Positions 9,118-16,655 are shown, counted from the first letter of the stretch. The stretch is 21,518 nucleotides of DNA from Brevundimonas vancanneytii (GCA_945874855.1 CAMCIP010000006.1:1-21518); one strand, 5' to 3'. The notes: a model not told the origin generated them from the letters alone. Translations and numbers: made by a program.

Positions 9118-9600
9118 ATGCGTGCGATCGGATGGGCCATGGGCCTGGCCCTGCTGGCGGCGGGCGCGGGGCCGGGTCAGGGTCTGGCCCAGGACGGGCC
9201 CGACTATGTCCTGGCGGCCGCGAACGAGAATGTGGCGCTCGGCTTCGACCGGTCGCGCCTGGCGGTCGGCGGCACGGAGGTGGTCGCCTGGATCGTCGGC
9301 GTCCGACGCGACCCGCCCGCGGCGGCCGATCAGTGGGACCACATCGTCTACTGGTCGGTCTATGACTGCGACGGCTGGCGGGGCCGGCGCGCCTTCGCCG
9401 AGGAGTTCGACGCCCAGGGCGAGCTGATGAACGCCTATCCCGTCGACGCGGACTGGCAGACCTTCGAGGAAGGCAGCCTCGGCGAGGGTCTGGTCAACGC
9501 CGTCTGCATCGGCGAGCCCGCGATCCCCGTGACGGCCGGCTCGGACCGGGACTTCGCCGCCCGGGGCCGCCGCTATCTGACGACGGGCACGTTCGACTAG
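9118..9600 (+). CDS. Exported protein resembling the surface-adhesin E family
   Basis: This is a 160-residue protein with a Sec-type signal peptide (MRAIGWAMGLALLAAGAGPGQGLA, likely cleaved near residue 24). The mature part is a small beta-rich domain with one Cys pair, C84 (VYDCDG) and C130 (VNAVC). The order of elements (an AxNENVALGFDRSRL strand, WIVGVRR, the YDCDGWRGRR strand, then GSLGEGLVNAVC near the end) matches what I know of the 'surface-adhesin E' domain, widespread in proteobacterial periplasmic proteins and named after Haemophilus protein E. Adhesion should not be assumed from the name. The start at ATG 9118 is set by the signal peptide and an AGAGGGA site about 11 nt upstream. 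A decayed SRAP gene follows 9 nt downstream. Confidence 0.68.
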   Translation: MRAIGWAMGLALLAAGAGPGQGLAQDGPDYVLAAANENVALGFDRSRLAVGGTEVVAWIVGVRRDPPAAADQWDHIVYWSVYDCDGWRGRRAFAEEFDAQGELMNAYPVDADWQTFEEGSLGEGLVNAVCIGEPAIPVTAGSDRDFAARGRRYLTTGTFD

Positions 9601-9609
9601 GCCCCGGTC

Positions 9610-10121
9610 ATGTGCGCCTCCTTCGAGGCCCGGTTCAGCCTGCGCCAGCTGGTCGATCTGTTCACCGCCGCCGGCGCCGCTGGCCCTGGCGGGGGGCCTG
9701 GCTAATCTGGAGCCGCGCGCGGAGGTGCGGCAGACCAATGGTGCCATGGCGGTCCGCGTCGTCGACGGCGCCGCCGACCTGGCCCCGGCCCGCTTCGGCT
9801 TCCCGCTCCCGGCCGGACGCAAGGGCGGGCCGGTGATCAACTGCCGCTCCGAGGGGCGAGAGATCGTCAATGGCGCGCGCCAGACCCGGGCGCTCGTCCC
9901 CTGCTCCGGATTCCATGAGTTCACCGGCGAGAAGTATCCCAAGACGCGCTGGAAACTGTCGCCCCCCGACGACGCCCCCGTGCTGCTGGCCGCGGTGTGG
10001 CGGGCGGGCCCGGACCCTGGCGACGACGGCGGCGCTTTCGCCCTGCTGACCGCCGAGCCGGGGCCCGACGTCGCGCCGGGACCCTGATCGCCCGCCTCGC
10101 CCCGCGCAGCGGATCAGGGCC
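9610..10121 (+). pseudogene. Decayed SRAP (YedK/HMCES-type) gene with at least two frameshifts
   Basis: SRAP proteins crosslink to abasic sites in single-stranded DNA through Cys2. ATG 9610 opens a frame reading MCASFEARFSLRQLVDLFTAAG that hits TAA soon after. The homologous reading continues one base out of frame as APLALAGGLANLEPRAEVRQTNG, so one extra base lies around 9665-9685. The second frame then carries PVINCRSEGREIVNGARQTRALVPCSGFHEF (Asn and Glu active-site positions), WKLSPPDDAPVLLAAVWR and FALLTAEPGPDVAPGP before TGA at 10085. Intact relatives read EPGPDIAPYHDRQ there; the His is lost through a second shift, although GATCGCC and CTCGCCCCGCGC at 10086-10106 look like remnants of that tail. 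The conserved GRF after Cys2 is also changed to ASF. A sequencing error could explain one shift, but hardly all of this. Confidence 0.75.
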
Positions 10122-10445
10122 TCAGCGGCCCCCGGCGCGGCGCCAGGCGTCGCGCACGGCGATCAGGCGCGACGGCACCAGGCCGCGCAGGGTCACGGGC
10201 GGGCCGGTGCGCTTCAGCCCCGCCTCCTGCCCCTTCTGCCAGACCACCTGGGCCGGGGTGGCGACCCCGGCCGGCACATCGACGATCATCAGCTCGCGCG
10301 GCAGGGCCGACCCCCGGTCCAGCCGGACCCGCACCCCCGAGCCCGACTGGTCGACCAGCCGGCAGGTCTGCTCCAGCGCCGCGCCCACCAGCAAGGCGCG
10401 GTCGTCGGCGGGCAGACGGGGTTCGAGGCGGCGGTCGGGCGTCAT
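10122..10445 (-). CDS. PilZ-domain protein, putative c-di-GMP receptor
   Basis: This is a 107-residue single PilZ domain. It has the N-terminal R6-LEP-R10 (RxxxR) motif and D32-Q-S34-G-S-G37 ((D/N)xSxxG), the two segments that clamp cyclic di-GMP, followed by beta strands and AQVVWQKGQEAGLK. Residues needed for ligand binding appear present, so c-di-GMP binding is likely, although not every PilZ domain binds it. The start codon overlaps the stop of the P-loop kinase gene upstream (ATGA, 4 nt), which implies translational coupling. It is the last gene of the sdh-led cluster. Its stop at 10122 abuts the remains of the SRAP pseudogene on the other strand. Confidence 0.88.
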   Translation of the reverse strand: MTPDRRLEPRLPADDRALLVGAALEQTCRLVDQSGSGVRVRLDRGSALPRELMIVDVPAGVATPAQVVWQKGQEAGLKRTGPPVTLRGLVPSRLIAVRDAWRRAGGR

Positions 10446-11221
10446 CCCGCCATTGGACCGGGCCGACGGTTTCGATCCAGTTTCACCGTCACATCGGCGC
10501 GCACCCCGCCGGCCAGCATGCGCCGCGTGACCCGCTCGAAATACTGGATGAAGCCCGCCAGCCGCGCCCGCTCATGGGCCGGCAGATCGCCCGGCGCCAC
10601 GCCCAGCAGATCGGCCTCCTGTTGACAGCGCCAGTCCAGCACCACGTCGAACCCGGGCGCCTGCAGGAACACCAGGGCGTCCAGACCGGCCACGAAGGTC
10701 GCATAGGGGCCGTCGATGAAGGCGTTTACGGCGCGCCGCCACGTCCCGTCCGGGTCATGGTCGCGCTCCAGGGCATTGATCGGGGCCGCCAGCGCCGCGT
10801 CGTCCTCGGCCATGGCGCCCAGGCACCAGGCGTCGATCAGAATGGCCCGCGGACGGCCGCGGAAGCGGCGCCAGCGGTCGGCCGGCACCCGGTCGTCGCC
10901 GCGCTTGTCGAAGTCGGGCAGCGGCGTCTCGTCCTCCGGTCCCGCCGCCGACAGCCGGTCCATCAGGGCGCCCAGCATGGCCAGATCATGGGTCCCGGGC
11001 GGGCCGCGCGTCAGGAACAGGGGATGGACCTCGCGCGCCATGGCCTCGCGCTCGGCCCGGGTCAGATAGACGTCGTCGATCGACACCTGGGCCGCGCCGA
11101 ACGCCGCGGCCGCGGCCCGTCCCAGGGTGGTCTTGCCCGAGCCCTGGGCCCCCACCAGGGCGATGCGCGCGGGCCGGTCGGCGGGGGCCGCCGCGATCAG
11201 CCGCCCGATCAGGGCGACCAT
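10442..11221 (-). CDS. P-loop kinase of the glycerate 3-kinase / Tda10 type
   Basis: From ATG 11221 this is a 259-residue P-loop NTPase. Walker A is G24-AQGSGKT31, followed by the diagnostic block SIDDVYLTRAEREAMAREVHPLFLTRGPPGTHD (about 47-79), which is characteristic of D-glycerate 3-kinase (plant GLYK) and its microbial relatives (Tda10/YggC-like). A later DFDKRGDDRVP and an ILIDAWCLG strand (Walker B-like Asp) fit as well. The likely reaction is ATP-dependent phosphorylation of glycerate to 3-phosphoglycerate, feeding lower glycolysis, but substrate identity is inferred. An upstream in-frame start (11302) would overlap the ferredoxin gene by 67 nt, so the start 14 nt after the ferredoxin stop is preferred, although its ribosome-binding site is weak. 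Its stop overlaps the PilZ start by 4 nt. Confidence 0.85.
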   Translation of the reverse strand: MVALIGRLIAAAPADRPARIALVGAQGSGKTTLGRAAAAAFGAAQVSIDDVYLTRAEREAMAREVHPLFLTRGPPGTHDLAMLGALMDRLSAAGPEDETPLPDFDKRGDDRVPADRWRRFRGRPRAILIDAWCLGAMAEDDAALAAPINALERDHDPDGTWRRAVNAFIDGPYATFVAGLDALVFLQAPGFDVVLDWRCQQEADLLGVAPGDLPAHERARLAGFIQYFERVTRRMLAGGVRADVTVKLDRNRRPGPMAG

Positions 11222-11235
11222 CTGGGGGTTGGCGG

Positions 11236-11556
11236 TCAGTGCTGGCTTTCCGGCAGGCGCACGATCAGGCCGTCCAGATCGTCGGACACCCGGATCTGGC
11301 ACGACAGCCGGCTGTTGGGTCGCACGTCGTCGGCGAAGTCCAGCATGGACTCCTCCATCGGCGAGGCCCGGCCCGTCGCGGCCAGAAAGGCCTCGTCGAC
11401 GTACACATGGCAGGTGGCGCAGGCGCAGGCGCCGCCGCAGTCGGCGTCGATGCCCGGCACATTGTTGCGGACCGCGCCCTCCATCACCGACAGGCCGGAC
11501 TTGACCTCGATCACATGCTCGCGGCCGTCATGCTCGACATATGTGATCTTCGCCAC
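11236..11556 (-). CDS. Adrenodoxin-type [2Fe-2S] ferredoxin
   Basis: This is a 106-residue soluble ferredoxin. The cluster ligands are C40, C46, C49 (C-x5-C-x2-C within DCGGACACATCHV) and C86 (RLSCQI), the arrangement of adrenodoxin/Isc-type ferredoxins rather than plant-type. C44 is an extra cysteine inside the loop. The body (VMEGAVRNNVPGIDADCGG; MEESMLDFADDVRPNSRLSCQIRVSDDLDGL) is standard for alphaproteobacteria. It serves as a one-electron carrier; partners such as a ferredoxin reductase, P450 or Fe-S assembly enzymes are not encoded nearby. The start is GTG, a single base after the sdhB stop, so the gene is read with the sdh operon. Confidence 0.92.
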   Translation of the reverse strand: MAKITYVEHDGREHVIEVKSGLSVMEGAVRNNVPGIDADCGGACACATCHVYVDEAFLAATGRASPMEESMLDFADDVRPNSRLSCQIRVSDDLDGLIVRLPESQH

Positions 11557-11557
11557 C

Positions 11558-12355
11558 TCAGGCCGCCGTCCTGCGGCGGCCGGGCGCGACCATCAGCTTC
11601 TTGGTCTCGGCGATGGCCTTGGCCGGGTTCAGGCCCTTGGGGCAGACCTGGGCGCAGTTCATGATGGTGTGGCAGCGGTAGAGTTTGAACGGGTCCTCGA
11701 GGTCGTCCAGCCGCGCCTGGGTGGCGTCGTCGCGGCTGTCGACGATCCAGCGATAGGACTGCAGCAGGGCGGCCGGGCCCAGATACTCGGTCTGGTTCCA
11801 CCAGTAGCTGGGGCAGGAGGTCGAGCAGCAGGCGCACAGGATGCACTCGTACAGCCCGTCCAGCCTGGCCCGGTCCTCGGGCGACTGCAGCCGCTCCTTC
11901 GTCGGATCGGGTTCGTCGGACTGGAGCCAGGGCTGGATGGAGTCGTACTGGGCGTAGAACAGCGTCAGGTCCGTCACCAGGTCCTTGACCACCGGCTGGT
12001 GAGGCAGGGGGGCGATGGAGATGGTCGACCCCGCGCACTCGTCCCAGCCCTTGGTGCAGGCCAGGGTGTTGCGGCCGTCGATGTTCATCGAACACGAGCC
12101 GCAGATGCCCTCGCGGCACGAGCGGCGGAAGGTCAGGGTCGGGTCGAGGGTCGACTTGATGTGGATCAGGGCGTCCAGCAGCATCGGGCCGTGGTCGTCG
12201 GCCGAGACCTCATAGACGTCCCAGCGCGGGTCGGAGTCGACCTCGGGATCATAGCGATAGACCTTGTAGGTCTTGACGTTTTTCGCCCCCTTCGGGGCCT
12301 TGTGGACCTTGCCGCGCGTCGGCTTCGATCCGCGGGGGAGGGAGAGCTGAACCAT
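11558..12355 (-). CDS. sdhB: Succinate dehydrogenase iron-sulfur subunit SdhB
   Basis: This is the 265-residue electron-transfer subunit of respiratory complex II, on the cytoplasmic face of the inner membrane. N-terminal [2Fe-2S] ligands are C80, C85, C88 and C100 (CREGICGSCSMNIDGRNTLAC). The C-terminal clusters use C171, C174, C177 and C181, then C228, C234 and C238 (CHTIMNCAQVCPKGLNP), supplying the [4Fe-4S] and [3Fe-4S] sites. W185-W186 lie near the quinone site. The start ATG overlaps the sdhA stop by one base (TGATG), which decides it over a longer open frame reaching 12460. The 25-residue basic N-terminal extension (GSKPTRGKVHKAPKGAKNVK) is common in this bacterial group. Confidence 0.97.
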   Translation of the reverse strand: MVQLSLPRGSKPTRGKVHKAPKGAKNVKTYKVYRYDPEVDSDPRWDVYEVSADDHGPMLLDALIHIKSTLDPTLTFRRSCREGICGSCSMNIDGRNTLACTKGWDECAGSTISIAPLPHQPVVKDLVTDLTLFYAQYDSIQPWLQSDEPDPTKERLQSPEDRARLDGLYECILCACCSTSCPSYWWNQTEYLGPAALLQSYRWIVDSRDDATQARLDDLEDPFKLYRCHTIMNCAQVCPKGLNPAKAIAETKKLMVAPGRRRTAA

Positions 12356-14139
12356 CAGTAAACCCGCGCCTTGGGGGCGATGTAGGCGATCTCGTCGGTC
12401 AGGGTGTAGGCATGCACCGGGCGATAGTCGATCGCCACCTGCTCGCCCGGCCGCTTCCACGTCAGAGTGTGCTTCATCCAGTGGGCGTCGTCCCGGTCGG
12501 GATAGTCCTCACGGGCATGGGCCCCGCGGCTCTCCTTGCGGTTCAGCGCGCCCTCGATGGTCACCAGGGCCTGGTCGATCAGATTGTCGTATTCCAGCGT
12601 CTCGACCAGGTCGGTGTTCCAGATCAGTCCGCGGTCGACGGTCTTCAGATCGGCGCCGGCGGCGTGGATGTCGCGCAGCTTGCCGACCCCCTCCTCCAGC
12701 GTCTTGCCGGTTCGGAACACCGCCGCATCGGACTGCATGGCCCGCTGCATGCGCAGGCGCAGCTCGGCCGTCGGCGTGTCGCCCGACGCATGGCGGAACC
12801 GGTCGAACCGGGCCAGGTGGCCGTCGGTGGCCGCGGCCGGGGCGTTGGGCACGGCGGACGCCTTGTCCACGATCTCGCCCGCCCGCAGACCCGCGGCCCG
12901 GCCGAACACGACCAGGTCGATCAGGGAGTTGGACCCCAGCCGGTTGGCCCCGTGCACCGAGACGCAGGCCGCCTCGCCCACGGCCATCAGCCCGGGCACC
13001 ACAGTGTCGGCATTGTCACCGACCTTGGTCAGGACCTCGCCGTGGTAGTTCGTGGGGATGCCGCCCATGTTGTAGTGCACGGTCGGCAGGACGGGGATCG
13101 GGGCCTTGGTCACATCGACCCCGGCGAAGATCCGGGCGCTCTCGGAAATGCCCGGCAGCCTCTCGTGCAGGACCGCGGGGTCGAGGTGGTCGAGGTGCAG
13201 GAAGATGTGGTCCTTGTTCGGGCCCACGCCGCGCCCCTCGCGGATCTCCACCGTCATCGACCGGCTGACCACGTCACGCGACGCCAGGTCCTTGGCCGAG
13301 GGGGCATAGCGTTCCATGAACCGCTCGCCCTCGGAGTTGGTCAGATAGCCGCCCTCGCCGCGCGCACCCTCGGTGATCAGGCAGCCGGCGCCGTAGATGC
13401 CGGTCGGGTGGAACTGGACGAACTCCATGTCCTGCAGCGGCAGGCCGGCGCGCAGGACCATGGCATTGCCGTCGCCGGTACAGGTGTGGGCGGAGGTGGC
13501 GCTGAAATAGGCGCGGCCGTAGCCGCCGGTGGCCAGGATCACCAGCTTGGCGCGGAACCGGTGCAGGGTCCCGTCGTCCAGCTTCCAGGCCGTCACCCCG
13601 GTACAGGCACCCCCGTCCATGATCAGGTCGAGGGCGAAATACTCGATGAAGAACTCGACCTCGCGCCGCACCGACTGGCCATAGAGGGTGTGCAGGATGG
13701 CGTGGCCGGTGCGGTCGGCGGCCGCGCAGGTGCGCTGGACCGGGCCCTCGCCATAGTTGCGCGTCATGCCGCCGAAGGCGCGCTGGTAGATCTTGCCGTC
13801 GTCGGTGCGCGAGAAGGGCACGCCCCAGTGTTCCAGCTCGTAGACGGCCTTGGGGGCCTCCTTGACCAAATACTCGATGGCGTCCTGGTCACCCAGCCAG
13901 TCCGACCCCTTGACGGTGTCGTACATGTGCCAGCGCCAGTCGTCCTCGCCCATGTTGCCGAGCGAGGCGGAGATGCCGCCCTGGGCCGCCACCGTGTGGG
14001 ACCGGGTCGGGAACACCTTGGTGACGCAGGCGACCTTCAGCCCCTGCTGGGCGGCGCCCAGGGCCGCGCGCAGTCCCGATCCGCCCGCGCCCACCACGAC
14101 GACGTCATAGGCGTGATCGACGAATTCATAGGCCGCCAT
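12355..14139 (-). CDS. sdhA: Succinate dehydrogenase flavoprotein subunit SdhA
   Basis: This is the 594-residue catalytic subunit, oxidising succinate to fumarate with covalently bound FAD. The Rossmann motif GAGGSG is at 17-22, and the flavin-linking His48 lies in RSHTVAAQGG. The substrate site shows HPTG (244-247), TEGARGEGG (256-264) and the catalytic Arg288 in SRDVVSR, with VHGANRLGSNSLIDLVVFGR further on. The C-terminus, ending KARVY, is complete. It lies between sdhD (6-nt gap) and sdhB (1-nt overlap) in an sdhCDAB order. Nothing is missing compared with the family. The long open frame on the opposite strand here is an artefact of GC-rich codon use. Confidence 0.98.
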   Translation of the reverse strand: MAAYEFVDHAYDVVVVGAGGSGLRAALGAAQQGLKVACVTKVFPTRSHTVAAQGGISASLGNMGEDDWRWHMYDTVKGSDWLGDQDAIEYLVKEAPKAVYELEHWGVPFSRTDDGKIYQRAFGGMTRNYGEGPVQRTCAAADRTGHAILHTLYGQSVRREVEFFIEYFALDLIMDGGACTGVTAWKLDDGTLHRFRAKLVILATGGYGRAYFSATSAHTCTGDGNAMVLRAGLPLQDMEFVQFHPTGIYGAGCLITEGARGEGGYLTNSEGERFMERYAPSAKDLASRDVVSRSMTVEIREGRGVGPNKDHIFLHLDHLDPAVLHERLPGISESARIFAGVDVTKAPIPVLPTVHYNMGGIPTNYHGEVLTKVGDNADTVVPGLMAVGEAACVSVHGANRLGSNSLIDLVVFGRAAGLRAGEIVDKASAVPNAPAAATDGHLARFDRFRHASGDTPTAELRLRMQRAMQSDAAVFRTGKTLEEGVGKLRDIHAAGADLKTVDRGLIWNTDLVETLEYDNLIDQALVTIEGALNRKESRGAHAREDYPDRDDAHWMKHTLTWKRPGEQVAIDYRPVHAYTLTDEIAYIAPKARVY

Positions 14140-14145
14140 AGGCGA

Positions 14146-14553
14146 TCAGACTCCGAAACCGGCAGGCAGGGGCGCGGAGCCCACGGCCAGCCGCACAATG
14201 AAAAACAGACCGGCCGTCGCGAGGCCGAGGCCGGCGAGTCCGCTGAGGCCCAGCAACAGGGTCCGGCTGGACGGGCGGTGGATGTAGTCGTCGACGATGA
14301 CCTTGAGCCCCAGGTTCATGTGCCACAGGGTCACCACCCACAATCCGCCCAGGGCCGCCGCATTGGCCGGCAGGGCGAACCAGTCGAGGATCGCGGCATG
14401 GTCGGCACCGGTCAGGGCGACGGCGCTCCACAGGCCCCACAGCGTCAACGGCACGAGCAGGATCGAGGACCAGCGCTCGGCCGACCATTCGCCCGCACCG
14501 TGGCGCTCGGACACCTTCACCCGCTTGCGGAAGGTCGCTTCTGAACGGCTCAC
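14146..14553 (-). CDS. sdhD: Succinate dehydrogenase membrane anchor SdhD
   Basis: This is a 135-residue membrane anchor of complex II with three helices (about 30-50, 62-85 and 98-123). The conserved core is LWHMNLGLKVIVDDYIH, with H78 the probable heme b axial ligand and Y90 in the quinone pocket. Translation most likely begins at GTG 14553, which overlaps the sdhC stop (GTGA, 4 nt); no ATG occurs in a suitable position. A longer open frame in this phase runs back through sdhC but is only a shadow. The N-terminal RSEATFRKRVKVSERHGAGEWSAERWSSI matches the cytosolic segment preceding helix 1 in other alphaproteobacteria. Confidence 0.93.
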   Translation of the reverse strand: MSRSEATFRKRVKVSERHGAGEWSAERWSSILLVPLTLWGLWSAVALTGADHAAILDWFALPANAAALGGLWVVTLWHMNLGLKVIVDDYIHRPSSRTLLLGLSGLAGLGLATAGLFFIVRLAVGSAPLPAGFGV

Positions 14554-15011
14554 AAGGCGACCTTTCCGGTGACGAACAGGCCGACCCACAAGGCGATCGT
14601 GGCCACCACGGCGAAGGCGATCGAAAGGCTGGACAACAGATTGGCCGCCCGCGGCGTCAGACCGGCGCCCGTGTCCCAGATCAGGTGTCTCACGCCCGCG
14701 GCCAGATGGTAGAAGGCCGCCAGCGACAGGCCGATCCAGACCAGCAGGCCCAACGGCGACCCGGCCAGGGCCACGAAGGTCGCATAGGCCTCGGGACCGA
14801 AGGCGAGGGCGCCCAGCCACAGCACCACCAGGATCACCCCGCCGACCAGGGCCGAGCCGGTGACCCGGTGCAGGATGGAGCCCAGCATGGTCACGTGCCA
14901 ACGCCAGACCTGAAGATGGGGCGACAGGGGTCGCGGGCGGCCGTTCGGCTGGACGACGAAGCGACCGGTCTGGTCCTCCGCCGCGGCACCGGTCGGAAGC
15001 GGTTTCGACAT
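14550..15011 (-). CDS. sdhC: Succinate dehydrogenase cytochrome b556 subunit SdhC
   Basis: This is the 153-residue cytochrome b subunit of complex II and the first gene of the operon. The signature RPLSPHLQVWRW then TMLGSILHRVTG (S45 and R49 line the quinone site) precedes helix 1. YHLAAGVRHLIWD contains H102, the expected heme b ligand, and H109. Three transmembrane helices lie at about 52-72, 86-108 and 124-147. The Pro/Arg-rich N-terminal extension (about 30 residues) is usual in this group. A purine-rich GAGAGAA site precedes the ATG. It overlaps sdhD by 4 nt. Confidence 0.96.
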   Translation of the reverse strand: MSKPLPTGAAAEDQTGRFVVQPNGRPRPLSPHLQVWRWHVTMLGSILHRVTGSALVGGVILVVLWLGALAFGPEAYATFVALAGSPLGLLVWIGLSLAAFYHLAAGVRHLIWDTGAGLTPRAANLLSSLSIAFAVVATIALWVGLFVTGKVAL

Positions 15012-15065
15012 GCGAACTGTTCTCTCGGGCGACGGGCCCTGCGGCCCGCGCGATGCGTTGGCAGG

Positions 15066-15094
15066 CTTTAGGTCATGGCCGCGCGGTGCGTCAA
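15066..15094 (-). promoter_or_regulatory. Vegetative promoter of the sdhCDAB-ferredoxin-kinase-PilZ operon
   Basis: On the reverse strand TTGACG (15094-15089) and CTAAAG (15071-15066) are separated by 17 nt. The extended form TTGACGC...CCTAAAGC is close to the Caulobacter sigma-73 consensus (TTGACGS, GCTANAWC). It lies 55 nt upstream of the sdhC start codon and is the only good match in the divergent intergenic region. Confidence 0.55.
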
Positions 15095-15189
15095 CGAACC
15101 GGCACGCCGCAGGAGAAGATCAAACGCTGTTTGCGCGCACCTGACGCAGGGGGTTGCTCCGGGGGCACGCCCCGGGTCAGTCTGCACAG

Positions 15190-15786
15190 ATGATCGCGAC
15201 GTCCCTCGCCGCCCTCGTGCTGGCCGTTCAGGATCCGCCGCCCGCCGGTGCCGCCCCGCCCGCGCCGCCCGTGCCCGCCCACGCCCTTTATGCCCCGCCG
15301 CCGGTGCGGCCGTTCGAGCCGCCGTCGAACGTCGAACGGACGCCGGCGGAGGGCGACGGGGAGGCGCGGCCGTGGCGCGGTCCCCTGCCCACCGGGGTTT
15401 CGGTCGAGGCCTATGGAGGTCAGTACGAAGCCCAGCCTGCCGACGCCGAAGTGGCCTATCTGCAGGGGATCACGGCCGCCGAACTGTCGATGGACGCCCG
15501 GATGGGCCCCCTGGACGGCACCTGGAGCCTGGTCGACGCCGGGGGGCGGTCGGTGATTCGCCTGGTGCTCAGCGACCCGGGCCAGGACCTGCCGATTGAA
15601 GGCGCCTGGCGACCCGATGGTCGTCCGGGCGGCGGACCCGCGGCATCGGGCCGCCGCGAGGGCGCCACGCTCGACCTGCAGCTGGACGGCGGCGGCCAGC
15701 TGGCCCTGTCGCGTCAGGGCGACAGCTGGTCGGGAACCTACAGGGACGCCCAGGGCCGATCACAGCCGGTGCGTCTGACACGCTGA
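15190..15786 (+). CDS. Exported hypothetical protein, proline-rich N-terminus with beta-rich C-terminal domain
   Basis: This is a 198-residue protein I cannot assign to a family. From ATG 15190 it begins MIATSLAALVLAVQD, a short hydrophobic segment that may be a signal peptide. A Pro/Ala-rich linker follows (about 15-48), then a conserved-looking region with VEAYGGQYEAQPADAEVAYLQGI. The C-terminal half (about 105-198) contains evenly spaced strands (DGTWSLVDAGGRSVIRLVLSD; GATLDLQLDGGGQLALSRQGDSWSGTYRDAQG) suggesting a small beta-barrel or sandwich in the periplasm. A TTG at 15154 would give 12 more residues without improving the signal. It diverges from the sdh operon and converges on the HIT gene. 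Confidence 0.7.
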   Translation: MIATSLAALVLAVQDPPPAGAAPPAPPVPAHALYAPPPVRPFEPPSNVERTPAEGDGEARPWRGPLPTGVSVEAYGGQYEAQPADAEVAYLQGITAAELSMDARMGPLDGTWSLVDAGGRSVIRLVLSDPGQDLPIEGAWRPDGRPGGGPAASGRREGATLDLQLDGGGQLALSRQGDSWSGTYRDAQGRSQPVRLTR

Positions 15787-15808
15787 TCGGCGAGGCAGGG
15801 CGCCGGAT

Positions 15809-16258
15809 TTAGCCGGCCCTGACCACGGCCAGGGCCTGCTCCAGCAAGGGCGCGGCCGGCAGCACGGCCGCCCCCCGACCCCAGACCGGATCGGGCCAAA
15901 GGCCGTCGTCCGGGCGACGCCCGACCACATGCAGATGCAGCTGTCGCGTGACATTGCCCAGGGCGGCGACGTTCAGCTTGTCGATCGGCCGCCCCCAGCC
16001 CTGGGCCACGGCCCGCACCACCCGACCCGCACGCACCGTCTCCTCGGTCAGCATGACCCGCTCGACGGGGGTCAGGTCCTCGATCTCGACCAGCCCCGGA
16101 CGGCGCGGGATCAGGATCAGCCAGGCGAACCGCGCATCCCGCTGAAGGCGCACCTGACACAGGGGCCAGTCGACCGCCGCGGTCGACCCGACGTCAAAGG
16201 CGGGATCCGGCCGGAAGACGGCGTCAGGCCCGTCGGCGGGCGAAGGCGATCCGCTCAC
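15809..16258 (-). CDS. HIT-family protein (nucleotide phosphohydrolase/transferase-like)
   Basis: This is a 149-residue HIT-superfamily member. The core reads WLILIPRRPGLVEIEDLTPVERVMLTEE, then DKLNVAALGNVTRQLHLHVVGRR. The histidine triad is partly altered: Q106-L-H108-L-H110-V-V, so the first His is Gln while the last two, including the nucleophilic position, remain. This form is common in alphaproteobacterial HIT proteins annotated as Ap4A-hydrolase-like. The W-P-x-P-V-W-G segment after it is also typical. The start is GTG at 16258, 13 nt after the VOC gene's stop, suggesting a short operon with VOC and the DUF1508 gene. The substrate is unknown. Confidence 0.85.
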   Translation of the reverse strand: MSGSPSPADGPDAVFRPDPAFDVGSTAAVDWPLCQVRLQRDARFAWLILIPRRPGLVEIEDLTPVERVMLTEETVRAGRVVRAVAQGWGRPIDKLNVAALGNVTRQLHLHVVGRRPDDGLWPDPVWGRGAAVLPAAPLLEQALAVVRAG

Positions 16259-16271
16259 TCCGGACCCGCCG

Positions 16272-16655
16272 TCACGCCACGTCGCCCTGTTCCATCAGGA
16301 AGGCGTTCAGCTTGTTGCCGTCCGGATCGCGGAAATAGGCGGCGTAGAAGCCGCCGCCGCGCGTCCCGGGGGGGCCCTCGCACGATCCGCCGTGCGCCAG
16401 GGCCACAGCGTGCAGCCGGTCGACCTGGTCCCGCGACTTCGCCTCGAGCGCCACCATGACGCCATTGCCGACGGTGGCCGCCGCGCCGTCGAAGGGCTTC
16501 GTCAGCCCAATCCCCGCCGATCCGCCCGGCGTGCCCCAGGCAATGGCTCCCGGCCACTCCATCATGCGCGAAGTGCCCAGCTCGGCGGCCAGGGCGTCAT
16601 AGAACCGTGCGCCTCGCTCGAGGTCGTTGGTCCCAAGGGTGACATAGCCGATCAT
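16272..16655 (-). CDS. VOC-superfamily (glyoxalase/bleomycin-resistance-like) protein
   Basis: This is a 127-residue vicinal-oxygen-chelate protein built from two beta-alpha-beta-beta-beta repeats. Recognisable parts are MIGYVTLGTNDLERGARFYDALAAELG at the N-terminus and the closing GFYAAYFRDPDGNKLNAFLMEQ. The expected metal-binding positions are only partly His/Glu, so enzyme activity is uncertain. The start at ATG 16655 follows a strong GGAGGGA site at 7 nt, which excludes the longer open frame in this phase reaching 16940, whose extra part is the shadow of the DUF1508 gene. Members range from glyoxalases to antibiotic-binding proteins; nothing here specifies the ligand. Confidence 0.9.
   Translation of the reverse strand: MIGYVTLGTNDLERGARFYDALAAELGTSRMMEWPGAIAWGTPGGSAGIGLTKPFDGAAATVGNGVMVALEAKSRDQVDRLHAVALAHGGSCEGPPGTRGGGFYAAYFRDPDGNKLNAFLMEQGDVA

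Noticed and set aside
8782..9942. Reverse-strand open frame of 386 codons across the exported protein gene
   Set aside because: Spans a signal-peptide gene and part of the SRAP pseudogene on the other strand; no coherent domain.
10574..12361. Open frame of 595 codons antisense to the kinase, ferredoxin and sdhB genes
   Set aside because: Opposes three clear genes; no family features; GC-skewed codon shadow.
12412..14544. Open frame of 710 codons antisense to sdhA and sdhD
   Set aside because: Shadow of sdhA; Val/Gly/His/Arg-rich with no recognisable domain.
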